Assembly: GCA_009823505.1 (NCBI GenBank)
Contig: VZQC01006697.1
Coordinates: 1,757,894 to 1,821,893, forward strand
Direction: 5' to 3'
Length of the DNA: 64,000 nt
Source of the DNA: Rhizomys pruinosus
Taxonomy: Eukaryota; Chordata; Mammalia; Rodentia; Spalacidae
Positions 22,701 to 36,800 of the stretch are shown here, in pieces (the stretch's first letter is position 1; every line of letters begins with the position of its first letter). The notes under the pieces are model-generated. The model was not told the origin of the DNA. It saw nothing but the letters and a program-made list of their open reading frames with translations, and did not search any database. A program made the translations under genes and the position numbers.

Positions 22701-25700
22701 AGAGAAAAGTTAAATTCAAATTTACTTACAAACTGTGTAAAAGAAACCTCTAATAAATGGAAGTTCAGATCACTGCCACATTAAAAGTTAAATACTGTGG
22801 CCTTAAAATAATAATAAAATAAATAAATAAATGGATGTAGCTCAGTGGTATAGCTTTTGCTTTACGTTTACAAGAACCTGTGTTTGAACTGTGGCCCTAG
22901 AAAAAAGTTGAAGAGGATTAAAATCCCAAAAGTACCTGTATTTATAAGAATAAACATCTTTAACTTATTAGAAAAGCTATAAAATATAAACAACTACACA
23001 AAAACACCTGCCAGAAAGGCTGTAGGAAGGAAGAATGAGGAACAAAGATGTATTGACAATAAAGTTTTTGTGTGCATGCTCAGAATTGAACCCAGGATCT
23101 TGCATATTCAAGACCCACAGTAGCCCTTTACCATTGAGCTACAGCCTTGCCTTTGGGGGTTTTGTTTCTGTTTTGGGGCAGTCTCATGGTGTAACTCCAG
23201 CTGGCCTTAAACTTGATATTGATACTGGCTGACTTCCAACTTGTTAATCTCCCACCTCTACCATTAGAATGCTGGGGTTACAGTTGGATACTACTATATG
23301 GGGCTTGAATTTGCATTTTAATGATATTCCCAAGATAGCATGTATTGAGTTATCTTAGTGATCATCATGTGATTCATCATTCCATTCAGTAATCTGAACT
23401 TTTCATGTATTTCCCCAAAACTGTGGTGCTTGGAACATCTTACTGAGGTCCAGAAGCTCTCAAATTTAAAGCCTTTCATCTTGCAACACTATGAATGAAT
23501 GTTTGAGAAATACCAGAAAAGAGTTGTAATGGAAAACATTCCTTGCAGATTGTTACATTGTGTCAGAAAGTCACGAAAGTTAGAAACATTGTTTCCAGGG
23601 GACCCCACACATAGATGGAAGTTAAAGCCATTATATTTCAAATCTGGCCTGGTGGCACATGCCTTTAATCCCAGCACTTGGGAAGCAGAGGTGGATCTCT
23701 GTGAATTCAAGGCCAGCCTGATCTACATAGTGATCCAGGCCAGCTGGGGCTACAGGGAGACCCTCTCTTAACAACAACAACAAAAAAAATTATGAGCTTA
23801 AAAATAAAATTTGAAGACAGATAGCAGGATGGGGAAAGTACAGTATTAAGAAGTATCATTTGGCTGGGCGTGGTGGCGCACGCCTTTAATCCTAGCACTT
23901 GGGAGGCAGAGGCAGGCGGATCTTTGAGGGTTCAAGGCCAGCCTGGTCTACAGAGTGAGTCCAGGACAGCTGGGGCTACAGGGAGACCCTGTCTCGAAAA
24001 GAAGTATCATTTGGCTGGGTGTGGTGGCGCATGTCTTTAATCCTAGCACTCAGGAGGCAGAGGCAGATCGTTGGGAGTTCAAGGCCAGCCTGGCCTACAG
24101 AGTGAGTTCAAGGCCAGCCTGGCCTACAGAGTGAGTTCCAGGCCAGCTGGGGCTACAGGGAGACCCTGTCTCAGAAAGACCAAAAAAAAAAAAAAAAAAA
24201 AGTATCATTTGGGCTGAAAGGATGGCTCAGTGATTAAGAGCACTGTCTGCTTTTGCAGAGGACCTAGGTTCAATCCCCAGCACCCATGTGGCAGCTAACC
24301 ACCATCCTTAACTCCAGTTCCAGGGAATCTGATGCCCTCTTCTAACCTCCTCGGGCATTGCATACATGGGTGCACCTACCTACATGCAAGCAATATGCTC
24401 ATATACATAAAGTAAACAAGCAGTATGCTCATACACATAAAGTAAAAGTAATTTAAAAAATATTTTAAAAAGAAATACCTTTTGTTGAATGTCATGGCCC
24501 ATGCCTTTATTTTCATCATGGCACTTGGGAAGGAGAGGTAAGTGGATATCTGTGGATTCAAGGCCAATCTGGTCTACATAGAGAGCTCTGGGCTATAAAC
24601 AGAATGTGGAGCAGTTTACAATTGATGGAGTGCAGGTTTTATTGCTCATTTTCACTGGGTAGTGACAATATTCACGCAGTGAAATACTGTGACATTCTGA
24701 TGGCTGGATTCATTCAGGGTTTTATGAGATGGCCGAGGGTAATATTTTTGAAAGTTTAGTCTAAGGAAATCATTAAACCACTCACATTTTCAAGCAAGAA
24801 AGTTTTTTGTTTTGGGTGGTTTTTTTGGTCTGAGACAGGGTCTCTCTGTAGCTCCAGCTGTCCTGGAGCTCACTGTGAGGACCAGGCTGGCTTTGAACTC
24901 ACAGAGAGTTGCCTCTGCCTCCTGATTCAAGCAAGAATTTCAACACACAAGTTTATCACAGCAAAAGGGAAAGTATTCTGAATGTCAGCGAATATTTAGC
25001 TTTACCTGTTTACAGTAATAGGAAACATTAACCATTAAAGGAATTGCTTCTCTAGACATAAGTATCCGAAGAAAGAAAAAAGGTAGGATACAAATCTTGA
25101 GAAATTTAATGTTCCTCATTAATTAGTAAGAGCCTATAAATGTTAAGCTAGTTACCATGTAATTACTCTTAGCAACAGGGTGTCAACCTTTTTATTTCTG
25201 ATTATCTGGGGGAGATGGTTTTGACTTGACGTTTTAGACTGTCTCACTTTGTAGCTCAGATTGTCCCGGAGTCAGTTATGTCCCACACTGATCTCAGCCC
25301 CCCCCTGCAGCGTCTTGGGTGCTTTGGGGATTATCATCTTTAACTCAGGTCCAGTGGTCATTTAATGAACAATCACATGTGCTGAACATGTAGAGCTTTC
25401 TGCCTCCTGCTTCTCCTAAACCACCTGTGTAATAGCAGGAAGAGAAGCTTGTGTTGAATGAACACAGTGACTTGGCATATTTGAAATTATTTTGCCAGGT
25501 GTGGTGTTATGTCTGTAATCCCAGCAGTCACATCAGGAGTTCAGGCACTTAGCTGCAAAGATTTCTTTTTTCCATTTAAAAATTGAGTGAAATTCAGTAT
25601 ATATGACCTTATATTTGTCTATTTTTGAGAAAAGGCAACCTTCAAATGACATGTTTTACATACTCTCTGTTGCATTCTCCTAACTTTGGCTTTGGGTTTC

Positions 25701-27026
25701 TATGTTTTCTCTTTACTGTAGACAGTTGAACTGGATAGCATTTGTCAATGAGCTCAGGAGATGTAGACTCTGCCGTCTACAAGTCCTTTGCCTGTGCTCC
25801 TGTATTTTAGCTTACATTTGGGTTATTGGCATCCAAATTTCTGTTTGAAGATTGAAATGAGGTACATTCATCTGAAGTGTTAAATATGTTTTAAATCAAA
25901 ATATGCTAAGCAGTGGGACTATCTTGCTGTTTCTTCAGGTGCTCCCCAACAAGTGGTAACTCAGATCATCAGGGGGCAGCCTGTTTCCACTGCAGTCTCT
26001 GCCCCAAGTACAACGTCCTCATCACCTGGGCAGAAAGGTTTAACTCCAGGAACACCAGCTGGTACTCTACAGACTTCAGCCCCACAGACCCCTCGACCCC
26101 AGCAGGGGCAGGTGAAGCTCACCATGGCTCAGCTCACTCAGTTAACACAGGGCCACGTAAGTAACTTTAACTTGAGAGACGATCTTATTTCTTTTTACTG
26201 TAAGTTTACATTTGATCTTAGCCAAAAGGCCAAAGAATGATTGTTTTTTTCAGTTTTATTTTTAATATTTTATTTCTTCTTTATTTCATTGTATGAGAGT
26301 TTCTTTGCCTGCATGTATGTATGTGCACCCATGTCATGCAGTCCCCTCAGAAGCCAAAAGAGAGTGTCAGATAACCTGGACCTGGAGTTAGGAACAATTG
26401 TCAGCCACCATATGAGTGCTGAGAATCAACCCCAGATCTCATCTAATGGCTGAGACTATTAAAGAGGAGGCTTTACCCTGTGAGCAGCCTGATATCGAAA
26501 CTTACTTTGGGGTTAGAGAGCTGGCTCAGTAGTTAAGAGCACATAGTGCTATTCCAAAGGACCCAGCCATAACTCAGTTCCCAGCACTATATCGCTCAGC
26601 TAACAACTTCCTGGATCTCCAGCTCTAGGGCATCACATATCTTTTACTGGCTTCAATGCACATTAGAATACACACACACAGACCCACTTACAAACACACA
26701 TACATACATGTAATTTAAAAACAAATCTTTTACTGTGCTGGGCGTGCTGGTACACACCTGTAAAATCCCAACACTCGGAAGGCAGAGGCAGGTGGATCTC
26801 TATGAGTTCAAGGCCAGCCTGTTCTACATAGTGAGTTCTAGGTCAGCTGGAACTACAGGGAGACCCTGTCCCCAAAAGACCAAAAATAAATAAGTTGGAG
26901 TCAGGCGAGGTGGTATGCGCCTTTAATCCCAGGACTCAGGAGGCAGAGGCAGACAGGTCTCTGTTCCAGGCCAGCTGGGGCTACAGGGAGACTCTGTCTC
27001 AAAAATACCAAGAAAAATAGATAGAT

Positions 27027-27084
<58 letters not shown>

Positions 27085-30000
27085 AAAAATATATAAATAT
27101 AGAATATAGAATATAATAGGTGGAGAATTGTAAAGGAAGATTCTCAGTGTCCTCCTGGTCTCCACATGCACACAGATGGGTAAGCACAAACACATAGACA
27201 CATTCAAAGCAATCAAACAAAAGAAACCTGTACAATAGAAATCAGTCATAGCTCAGTTGGTAGAGTACTTATATAGCACACAAAAAGCTGTGGGTTTGAC
27301 CTGTTAGCACTGTATCAGCCAAGTATCCTAGTGATGCCTTTTTTTTTATTATTAATTTTATTTATTTCTGTATGTGTATGAATGTACTGTCTGCATGCAA
27401 GTTTGTGCACCCATGTCGTGCAACGCTGCGGAGGTCAGAAGAGGGTGTTGGATTCCCCTGGAACTGGAATTCTCCTGGAATTGAAGTCTCAGATGGTTCT
27501 CAGCCGCCATGTGGGTGCTGGGGATCGAACCCGGGTCCTCTACAAGAGCGGTCGGCGCTCTTAACCGCTAGGCCATCTCTCCAGCCCCCCTAGTGATGCC
27601 TTTAAACTGAATGAGAAATCATAAATATACCCAAAGCTAGACTGTTGCACAAAACACACAGAAAGGGGCTGAGGAGATGGCTCAGAGAATAAAGTGCTTA
27701 CTTTGCAAGCCTCATGACCCTAGTTAAAATCCCCAGATCCCAGCCAGGCTTTGTGGCCCTGCCTTTAATCCTAATATTTGGGAGACAGAAGCAGGCAGAT
27801 TTCTTTGAGATGGAGGCCAGCCTGGTCTACATAGTGAGTTCTAGGCCAGATGCCTCAACAGTTCAGAGTACTTACTGCTGTCCTAGATGACCCAGGTTTA
27901 TTTCCCAGCAACCACATGCTGGATAACAAGAGTCTAAAACTCCAGTTTCAGGGGTCTGATGCCCTCCTCTGGCCTCAATGGGCACCAGGTACCCATATAT
28001 GGAAGCAAAACACTAATACATGTGAAATATGAATGAATGAATGAATGAATGAATGAATGAATGAATGAATGAATGCATTCTCAGTAGTAGAGCACTTACC
28101 TAACAGGTGTAGGTCCCTGCATTCAGTTCTCAATATATCCGCCTCCCCTCCTCCCCACATGCACAGAACAAGGAAGAACAGCAAATGGAACAAAAAGCAA
28201 GGAGCTGGACAGATGCTGAGAGCTTAAGAGCATTGGCTGCATTTGCAGAGGACCCGGGCAACCACATGGCAGCTAACAAACATCTATAACTCTAGTTCCA
28301 GGGGTCTCCACACCCTCTTCTGACATGTATGATTGCACTTACATAAATGCAGTCAAAACACTCATACACATTTTGCTTATAAAAGTGAGTTGCAGGGCTG
28401 GATAGAGAGCCTCGTGGTTAAGAGCGCCAGCTGCTCTTGCAGAGGACCCAGGTTCAATCCCCAGCACCCACATGGCGGCTGAGAACCGTCTGTAACTCTA
28501 ATTCGAGGAGAACTCCAGTTCCAGGGGAATCCGACACCCTCTTCTGACCTCCACAGCATTGCACAACACGGGTGCACAAACCTACATGCAGACAGTACAT
28601 TCATATAAATAAATAAATAAATAAATAAATAAATATTTTAAAAGGTGAGTTGCAGCAGGCAATAAAGCGAGTTCTCCATTACCATCAAAAGAAGAAAAAT
28701 ACTCATATACATAAAATAAAAATAAATAAAAAAATTTTAAGGAGCAAATGAACATAGTAGAAATTTAAATGTCATCAAGAAAACCAGGAATTAACAAAGG
28801 AGAAGAGAATGAAGTCTCTTCTACATAGCCAGCACATAGCCAGCAAGAGCGTTTCTGGGTTCAGTCATTTTGTAACCCTCCTTGTGTATATGTCCTTAGA
28901 GCATTCCTGATCCTGAGTACCAGTGTACATAGTTACAGGTATTCATAGCAGCACTGTTCGTAATAATCAGTAACTTAGAAACAACCAAAGTGTGTGTCTG
29001 TCATAATTTAGACTGTCAAATGTAGTCATGACTGATAGAGTAGAAATGAGCTAACGATAGCTGCTCAGATCTGCAGAAATTACTCTCACTCATAAAATAT
29101 TGAGGTAAAGAGTTTAAAGCAGATAACATTATGATTCCATTTGTAAAGGTGTGTGCCTTTTTATAAAAAAGAAGTATGCCGGGTGAGGTGGCGCACACCT
29201 TTAATCCTAGCACGCAGGAGGCAGAGGCAGGTGGATCTTTGTGAGTTCAAGGCCAGCCTGGTCTACAGAGTGAGTTCCAGGACAGCCAGGGCTACAGGGA
29301 GACCCTGTCTCGAAAAGACCAAAAAAAAAAAAAAAAAAAAAGTATAAAATTGAACTCCTATCAAACAACCAATCTTATGACTATAGCAGTACCCAAAAAT
29401 CCCCACATAATGTGCCTGACTGCAATGCTCTAGTCCCTAGAGCAGACACTGTGCTCACTTTGTAACGCTGCACCTTGTAGCATGTTACTGCTCAGAGTTA
29501 GATCTTTTTTTTTTTTTTTAAGGTTTTGTGTTTTGTTTTGTTTTGTTTTTGTCTTTTTGAGACAGGGTTTCCCTTTAGTCCCAGCTGGCCTGGAGCTCGC
29601 TATGTAGACCAGGCTGGCCTTTAACTCACAGAGATCACCTGCCTCTGCCTCCCAATGCTGGGATTAAAGGCATGCGCCACCACGCCCAGCCTAAGAAGGT
29701 TCTTAGCTGCCATGTGAGTGCTGGGAATCGAACCCAGCACCTCTGCAAGAGCAGTCAATGCTCTTAACCTCTGAGCTATCTCTCCAGCCCAGTGTTTTTC
29801 TTTCTTATATGTAAGTGTAGCACATGCTTGCAGTGGAGGCCAGAAGAGGTTGATGAATCCTCTGGAACTGGAGTTAGTTTTTTGTTTGTTTGTTTTAATT
29901 TTATTTATTTCTGTATGTGTATGAATGTACTGTCTGCATGCAGGTTTGTGCACCCATGTCATGCAATGCCGCGGAGGTCAGAAGAGGGTCTCAGATTCCC

Positions 30001-30800
30001 CTGGAACTGGAGTTCTCCTGGAATTGGAGTTACAGACGGTTCTTAGCCGCCATGTGGGTGCTGGGGATCGAACCCCGGTCCTCTGTAAGAGCGGTCGGTG
30101 CTCTTAACCACTAGGCCATCTTTCCAGCCCCATGGAGTTACAGTTTTTAATTAGAAAGAAATAATTATAGAATGTTGTAATTAGTATTTGCTCTTCTACT
30201 TCCAAGTCTTATCTACTACATGAGATTAAGATGAGTGATAACGTATAGAAGGGCATTTTGAAAATCACCAAGTGACACAGACGGTGCTCTTAACCACTGG
30301 GCCATCTCTCCAGCCCCACAAAAACGTATTTTTGGGCCGGGCATGGTGGTGCACGCCTTTAATCCTAGCACTTGGGAGGCAGAGTCAGGCAGATCTTTGT
30401 GAGTTCAAGGCCAGCCTGGTCTACAAAGTGAGTTCTAGGACAGCTGGGGCTAGAGGGAGACCCTGTCTCGAAAAGACCAAAAAAAAAAAAAAAGAAAATC
30501 ACCAAGTGATGTGAATATAGGATGTAAGAACATGGGATGCAGGTGCAGTGGTTTATTTTAACCAGTAATCCTAGCAACTGGGAGGCTGAGGCAAGAGAAT
30601 CAGGAGTTCAAGGCCCAGCTTGGGTATAAGAGTTAACTCCATCTCAAAATTAATGTAAACTAAGAATTTTGACTGGGCATAGTAGCAGATGCCTGTGATC
30701 CTACTCAGGATGCGGGAGGATCACTGCCTGCTCTAGGCCATCTTGGTCTATATAGTGAGCTCTGGGCTATCCTGAGGTTCTAATAAGACCCTGACTTAAT

Positions 30801-30835
<35 letters not shown>

Positions 30836-33800
30836 GTGTAATCAATTGAAATAAGAATTTTGATCTGACCCTGGTGTCTGTCACGTCTGCTGCCTGTACT
30901 TAGGAAACTGATACAAAAAATAAAGACCAAACTTTTTTTATTATTTTATTTTTATGTATGAGTGTGCTGCCTGCATGTATGTAAGTGAACCCATATTGTG
31001 GAGTGCCTGCGTAGGTCAGAAGAGGGTGTCAGATCCCCTAGAACTGGAGTTATGGACAGTTCTTGCCTGCTTGTAGGGGCTGGGAACTGACCTTGGGTCC
31101 TTTGCAAGAGCAGTGAATGCTTTTAACCACTAAGCCATCTCTCTAGCCCCTCAGTGTTTTTATTTTATATATTGATTAACTTGATTTTGTATGAGTGATA
31201 GCATGTGGACAGGTGCCTGCCTGCTCTTTTGGGGAGTTTGCTTGTTAATATTTTTTCCACTGTGGAAAAAATATTTTATTTTATCTAAATTATTTTAGCT
31301 TATCTAAGTTTTTCTTGTTTTATTGCATGAACACTCCCATGTGTTAAAGGATCTTTTTTTTTTTTTTTAATTTTATTTCTGTATGTGTATGGATGCACTG
31401 TCTGCATGCAAGTCTGTGCACCCCTGTCATGCAATGCCGCGGAGGCCAGAAGAGGGTGTTGGATTCCCCTGGAACTGGAGTTCTCCTGGAATTGGAGTTT
31501 CAGACTGTTCTCAGCCGCCATGTGGGTGCTGGGGATCGAACTCGGGTCCTCTGTAAGAGCGGTCGGCGCTCTTAACCGCTAGGCCATCTCTCCAGCCCTA
31601 AAGGATCTTTATAGTGCTAGAGAGATGGCCTATTATTGGTTAAGAGCACATACTACTCTTCAGAGGACCTGAGTTAATTCCTAGCAACCATGTTGGGTTG
31701 TTTACAACCACCTGTAACTCCAGATCCTGGTAGTTCCCACCCTTCTGGCTTCAAGGGCACGTGCACATATATACGTAATTAAAAATATTAGCCAGGCATA
31801 GTGGTGCATACCTTTAATTACAGCACTTGGGCAGCAGAGGCAGGTGGATCTTTGTGAGTTCAAGGCCAGCTCAGGCTATAAGGAGACCCTGTCTCAAAAA
31901 GATGTGTGTGTGTGTGTGCATTTTAAAGAGGATCTTTCTAGTGTAAATGACTTAATAAAAATGCTTTACAAATTGATGCTTTGAGCACTATATGTTTCAT
32001 GTTGTATACTTTTTCCACAGGGCAGCAATCAAGGTTTGACAGTAGTGATTCAAGGACAAGGTCAAACAACTGGACAGTTGCAGTTGATCCCTCAGGGGAT
32101 GACTGTCCTCCCAGGGCCTGGACAACAGCTCATGCAGGCTGCAATGCCTAATGGTACCGTCCAGCGATTCCTCTTCACCCCACTGGCGACCACAGCCACA
32201 ACTGCCAGCAGCACCACCACCACCGTTTCTACTACAGCAGCAGGTAGAAAACGCTCAGTTTCCACTTGCTGGGCTCACAGAGAGCCAAGAACCAGTCATG
32301 TTCTCCAGGAGCTTAACTGCTGAGATAATCAGCCTCAGTGCTCTTACACCTTGTTCTTAGATTCCCTGTGCACTTCACCTCCAAAAACAACATAGAATGG
32401 AGGGAGAAAATAATAGATACCACGATAATTGTGCCTACACACTCTGCACCGCCTTGGTGGAGTCTTGGACATGAGCTCAGGATGGGTAAATCTATGTAGC
32501 TCATAGCTGGTTGAGAGCTACAGGCCCAGATCCCCACCCCCCACCCCCAAATAAGCTGTCAGTGCCTGCAGCATGCTGTAAGAAAGCGAGGCTTGATAGC
32601 TCTGCCTCACGACCCCTAGCCTTACTTTGGAAGCCCGCATTCTGGAGCATTAGAGAAAATGCAGTGGGCATCCAGGAAACTGTTACAGTTCCCCAGTGGA
32701 GCAGATTCCCAGCCTAAGTGGCTAAGTGTGCCTGAGTGGAAAGCTAACATCTTCTCTACAGGAATACACCAGTCTCAGCTTGAGAAAAATCCCCTTTGGA
32801 GTCTTCTCTAACTAGTCTTCAATTCTAAAATCAGGGAAGTCACTGTGTCTCTCCTTTTCACAGGTTCAAGTGAACAAAAACAGAGCAAATTACCACCCCA
32901 GACCCAGGTACAACCAGCCAAAACCTTGGCTTCAGCACAGCCATCAGGTATGAGTCCTGCAGAAGCCCAGCCACAGACTGCTCAGCCTGCAGCGCAGCCA
33001 CAGCAGCAGCCCCAACTGCAGCCACAGCCCCCAGCTCAGCCTGATGTTCAGACCCAGCCTGAAGTCCCAACCCAGACTGCTGCCTCATCCCAGGTCCCTT
33101 CTGAAGCACAGCCCACCCAAGCACAGTCATCCAAACCCCAAGTGACAGCACAGTGTCAGCCTCAAAGCAGTCTCCAAGGACAATCTCCTGTTCGTGTCCA
33201 GAGTCCACCACTGAATCGAATACGTCCATCAACTCCATCCCAAGTGATCCCTGGACAGCAACCCCAGGTTCAGACTACAACCTCACAGCCGATTCCAATT
33301 CCACCCCCTGCATCTCTGCAGACACCTTCCCAAGGCCAGCCACAGTCACAGCCCCAGGTACAGTCTTCAACTCAAACTTTCTCATCAGGACAAACGTTAA
33401 ATCAAGTTACTGTTTCATCCCCATCCTGTCCTCAGCTACAAATACAGCAGCTGCAGCCCCAAATCGCTGCTCTGCCTCAGCTGCAGCACGTCCAGGTTCT
33501 CTCTCAGATCCAGTCACAGGTTGTGGCTCAGATACAGGCTCAGCAAGGTTGTGTGCCCCAGCAAATCAAACTGCAGTTACCTATTCAAATTCAGCAAAGC
33601 AGTGCTGTGCAGACTCACCAGATTCAGAATGTGGTTACAGTGCAGGCAGCCAGTGTGCAAGAGCAGTTGCAGAGGGTTCAGCAACTCAGGGACCAGCAGC
33701 AAAAGAAGAAGCAGCAGCAGATAGAAATTAAGCGTGAACACACCCTCCAAGCTTCTAACCAAAGTGAAATCATTCAGAAACAGGTAAATTTATTAAGTCA

Positions 33801-36800
33801 AAGCAGCATGTTCGGTAGCCTAAATTATTGTGCTGTGCAGTAGACTTAGAGGTTTGGTTGTGTTAGGTTTCCTAAATGAACCAAAGTCATTGGTGGTTAA
33901 ACTTAGAAGTAGTAGTGGGCGAGCACAAACATTGCTTGATGGTGCTGGTCTGGAACTCGTTATTGGACATGTAGTGTCAGTGCTTATTAGAAACCACCTC
34001 TCTCTGGGGGAAAACTAAGATGAAAAGGTTAGAAGCCTGAGTTTTTTAAGTATCACTGATACAAAACCCAAGTGCCAAAGCCATTTTCAGACATTAGAGG
34101 GATTCATTTGAAGTTATTTGCAATTGTGATTCCTTAATTTGCCTAGGGAACTAAGAGATTTTAGGCTGACTGAATTCATTTGCATTACTTGCCACACCTT
34201 TGTAAAAGTGTTTTAAACACAAGTTTCTGTAACTTCCATGTGAGGTGGTATCGTGGTACAGGGACTCCCTGGAGTAGTATCTGAGTGAAGTCAATCACTT
34301 TCGATGAGCTAGAATTGCACGAAACTCATTTCCCTGTCACATGACTGAAGTAGCCTGCCTTTCACATCTAGCATGCCCCCTCAGCACTAGGCCATAGGTA
34401 GCATGTAGATTGTAGGTGTTACCACCATCTGTCCCCTGAGCTGTATCTGCATTAAAACTCATCTCTTTCCAGCCAAACAAGATTATTACAATTAAATGAG
34501 ATCATGTATATGATTGTAAAGGTGTAAGTTCATCTTCCTACGAAATTGAACTCATGAAACTCACTGAAATGTACGATTCCCCAGCTCTCAGTGCTGATTA
34601 GTCAACTGAGGATCACTCCAGTAACTATCTTCTACATCTTTGTGTGGGGTAGGGACTGGCTCTTAGAAATCAATGCCTGGAAGACAGCATGGTGGGTCAT
34701 GCCTTTGGAGCATAAGAGTTGGGTGAAAAGTTGAGCTGTATTACTTATTTAATCTTGAACAAATTGGTTGATTTCTTTGTATCTCGACATTTATTTGAAA
34801 AATTCTCCCTACAATTCAGTGTTACGATGAAGAATAAGGTCCTGTCAAGTGCTTGGCTTCGCTCAGTGCCCAGCACATGGTAAGCCCAGCCGCCTAGCAG
34901 CTTGAATCCCATTTGCATTATTTGTACAAAATTCTCACCATTTATTCTATTCAAAAACTGTTGTGTGTTGTGACTTTTACCTGTATACTGACTTGTATTG
35001 GTTATGAAATGTGCACTTACAAATTTGTTCTGTTCTAAAGGTGGTGATGAAGCACAATGCTGTAATAGAACATTTAAAACAGAAAAAGACCATGACTCCA
35101 GCTGAAAGAGAAGAGAATCAAAGGTAGGGAGACATACGGGCACCTGAGAACTGAGTTTTGGGTTTTATTTTTGTTTTATTTTTTTATTTATTTATTATTT
35201 TTTATGTGTATGAATGTACTGTCTGCATATAGGTCTGTGCACCCATGTCGTTCAATGCCTCAGAGGTCAGAAGAGGGTGTCGGATTCCCCTGGAACTAGA
35301 GTTAAAGATGGTTCTTAGCCACCATGTGGGTGCTGGGGATCGAACCCAGGTCCTCTGCAAGAGCAGCTGGTGCTGTTCTTAACCGCTGAGCCATCTCTCC
35401 AGCCCCTATTTTTTTTGTTTTGTTTTGTTTTTGTTTCTTTAAACGTGTATGAATGTACTGCCTGCATGTAGGTTTGTGCACCCGTGTTGTTCAATGCCTT
35501 GGAGTTCAGAAGAGGGTGTCGTCAGATTCCCTTGGAACTGGAGTCAAAGACGGCTCTCAGCCGCCATGTGGATGCTGGGGATCGAACCGGGGTCCTCTGC
35601 AAGAGCAGTTGGAGCTCTTAACCACTAGGCCATCTCTCTGGCCCCTGTTGTGTTTGTTTGTTTGTTTGTTTGTTTGTTTTGTTTTTTTTTAATCACAGTT
35701 GAACAGCCCTAGTTGCTCTTACTAGCTTTGGGTCACTTCACAACTTTAAAGTCACAGTTTGTCCGTAATCTGAAGGGACATAGAGGATTCATATTAAACC
35801 TTTCAGAATGAAACCCACAGCATAACATAGGTTATATGTTTTTCTCTAGAATGATTGTCTGTAACCAGGTGATGAAGTATATTTTGGATAAGATTGATAA
35901 AGAAGAAAAGCAAGCAGCAAAGAAACGGAAGCGCGAAGAGAGTGTGGAGCAGAAGCGGAGCAAGCAGAACGCCAGCAAGCTCTCTGCTCTGCTCTTCAAG
36001 CACAAGGAACAGCTCAAGGCTGAGATCCTGAAAAAGAGAGCGCTCCTGGACAAGGATCTTCAGATGGAAGTGCAGGTGAGGCGGCCCTCCTCTCCTCAGC
36101 ATCCGCTCCTTAGCAGCCAACTCTGGTCGTCGTCTGCCTCTTCTATATTTATTTATTTGTTTGTTTGTTTATTATTTGTGTGTGTGTGTGTGTGTATTAT
36201 GCAGAGTAAAAAGCATGTGTATTTTGAAACAGCACAGCTTTGCTGTCCAAGTACACTTACACTGTGTTCTGAACTGGCCAATCTGAAGCTGATTAATTGA
36301 TGTACTCAGATGTTTTATAACTTTTTTTGGTATAGCTTTTATGGTCTGTGCCATAGTCTTGCCATAATTAATTGGGAAGCAGGTTTTGTAAGAGAGAGAC
36401 TGCAAAATAATTGTAAATTATGAAAATATTTTTTCCTAACTATTCTATACGCATGCCTAACCTTTTCACATGGTCTTTGAAAAGGAAGTAAGCTTTCAAA
36501 AGAATCCCATAAGGTGTCCTGTTCTAATAGCTATTCCATAACTTAAATTCTGGATATATTTCCACTGAAGTCAGAAGCCAGACAACGTCAACAATCAGCT
36601 CTAAAAGTCTAGCTGTTGTGTTAGGCCACGAGAAAGAAACAGATAAGAACTGCAAGAAAAGAAGCCAGATCTGTCTTTATGTAGGAGACGATTGTCACAT
36701 TGACTACCTAGACAATTGTCACATTGACTACCCAGAGAAGCCTTGTTAAAGTTTGTGAGAGAACTGAGTCAGGTCATCAGCTGCAGCATGAACACAGGTA

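Noticed and set aside
33153..33731. A 192-codon plus-strand frame overlapping the Gln-rich BPTF exon
   Set aside because: CAG/CCA repeats keep alternative frames open; the main frame is conserved and correctly spliced.
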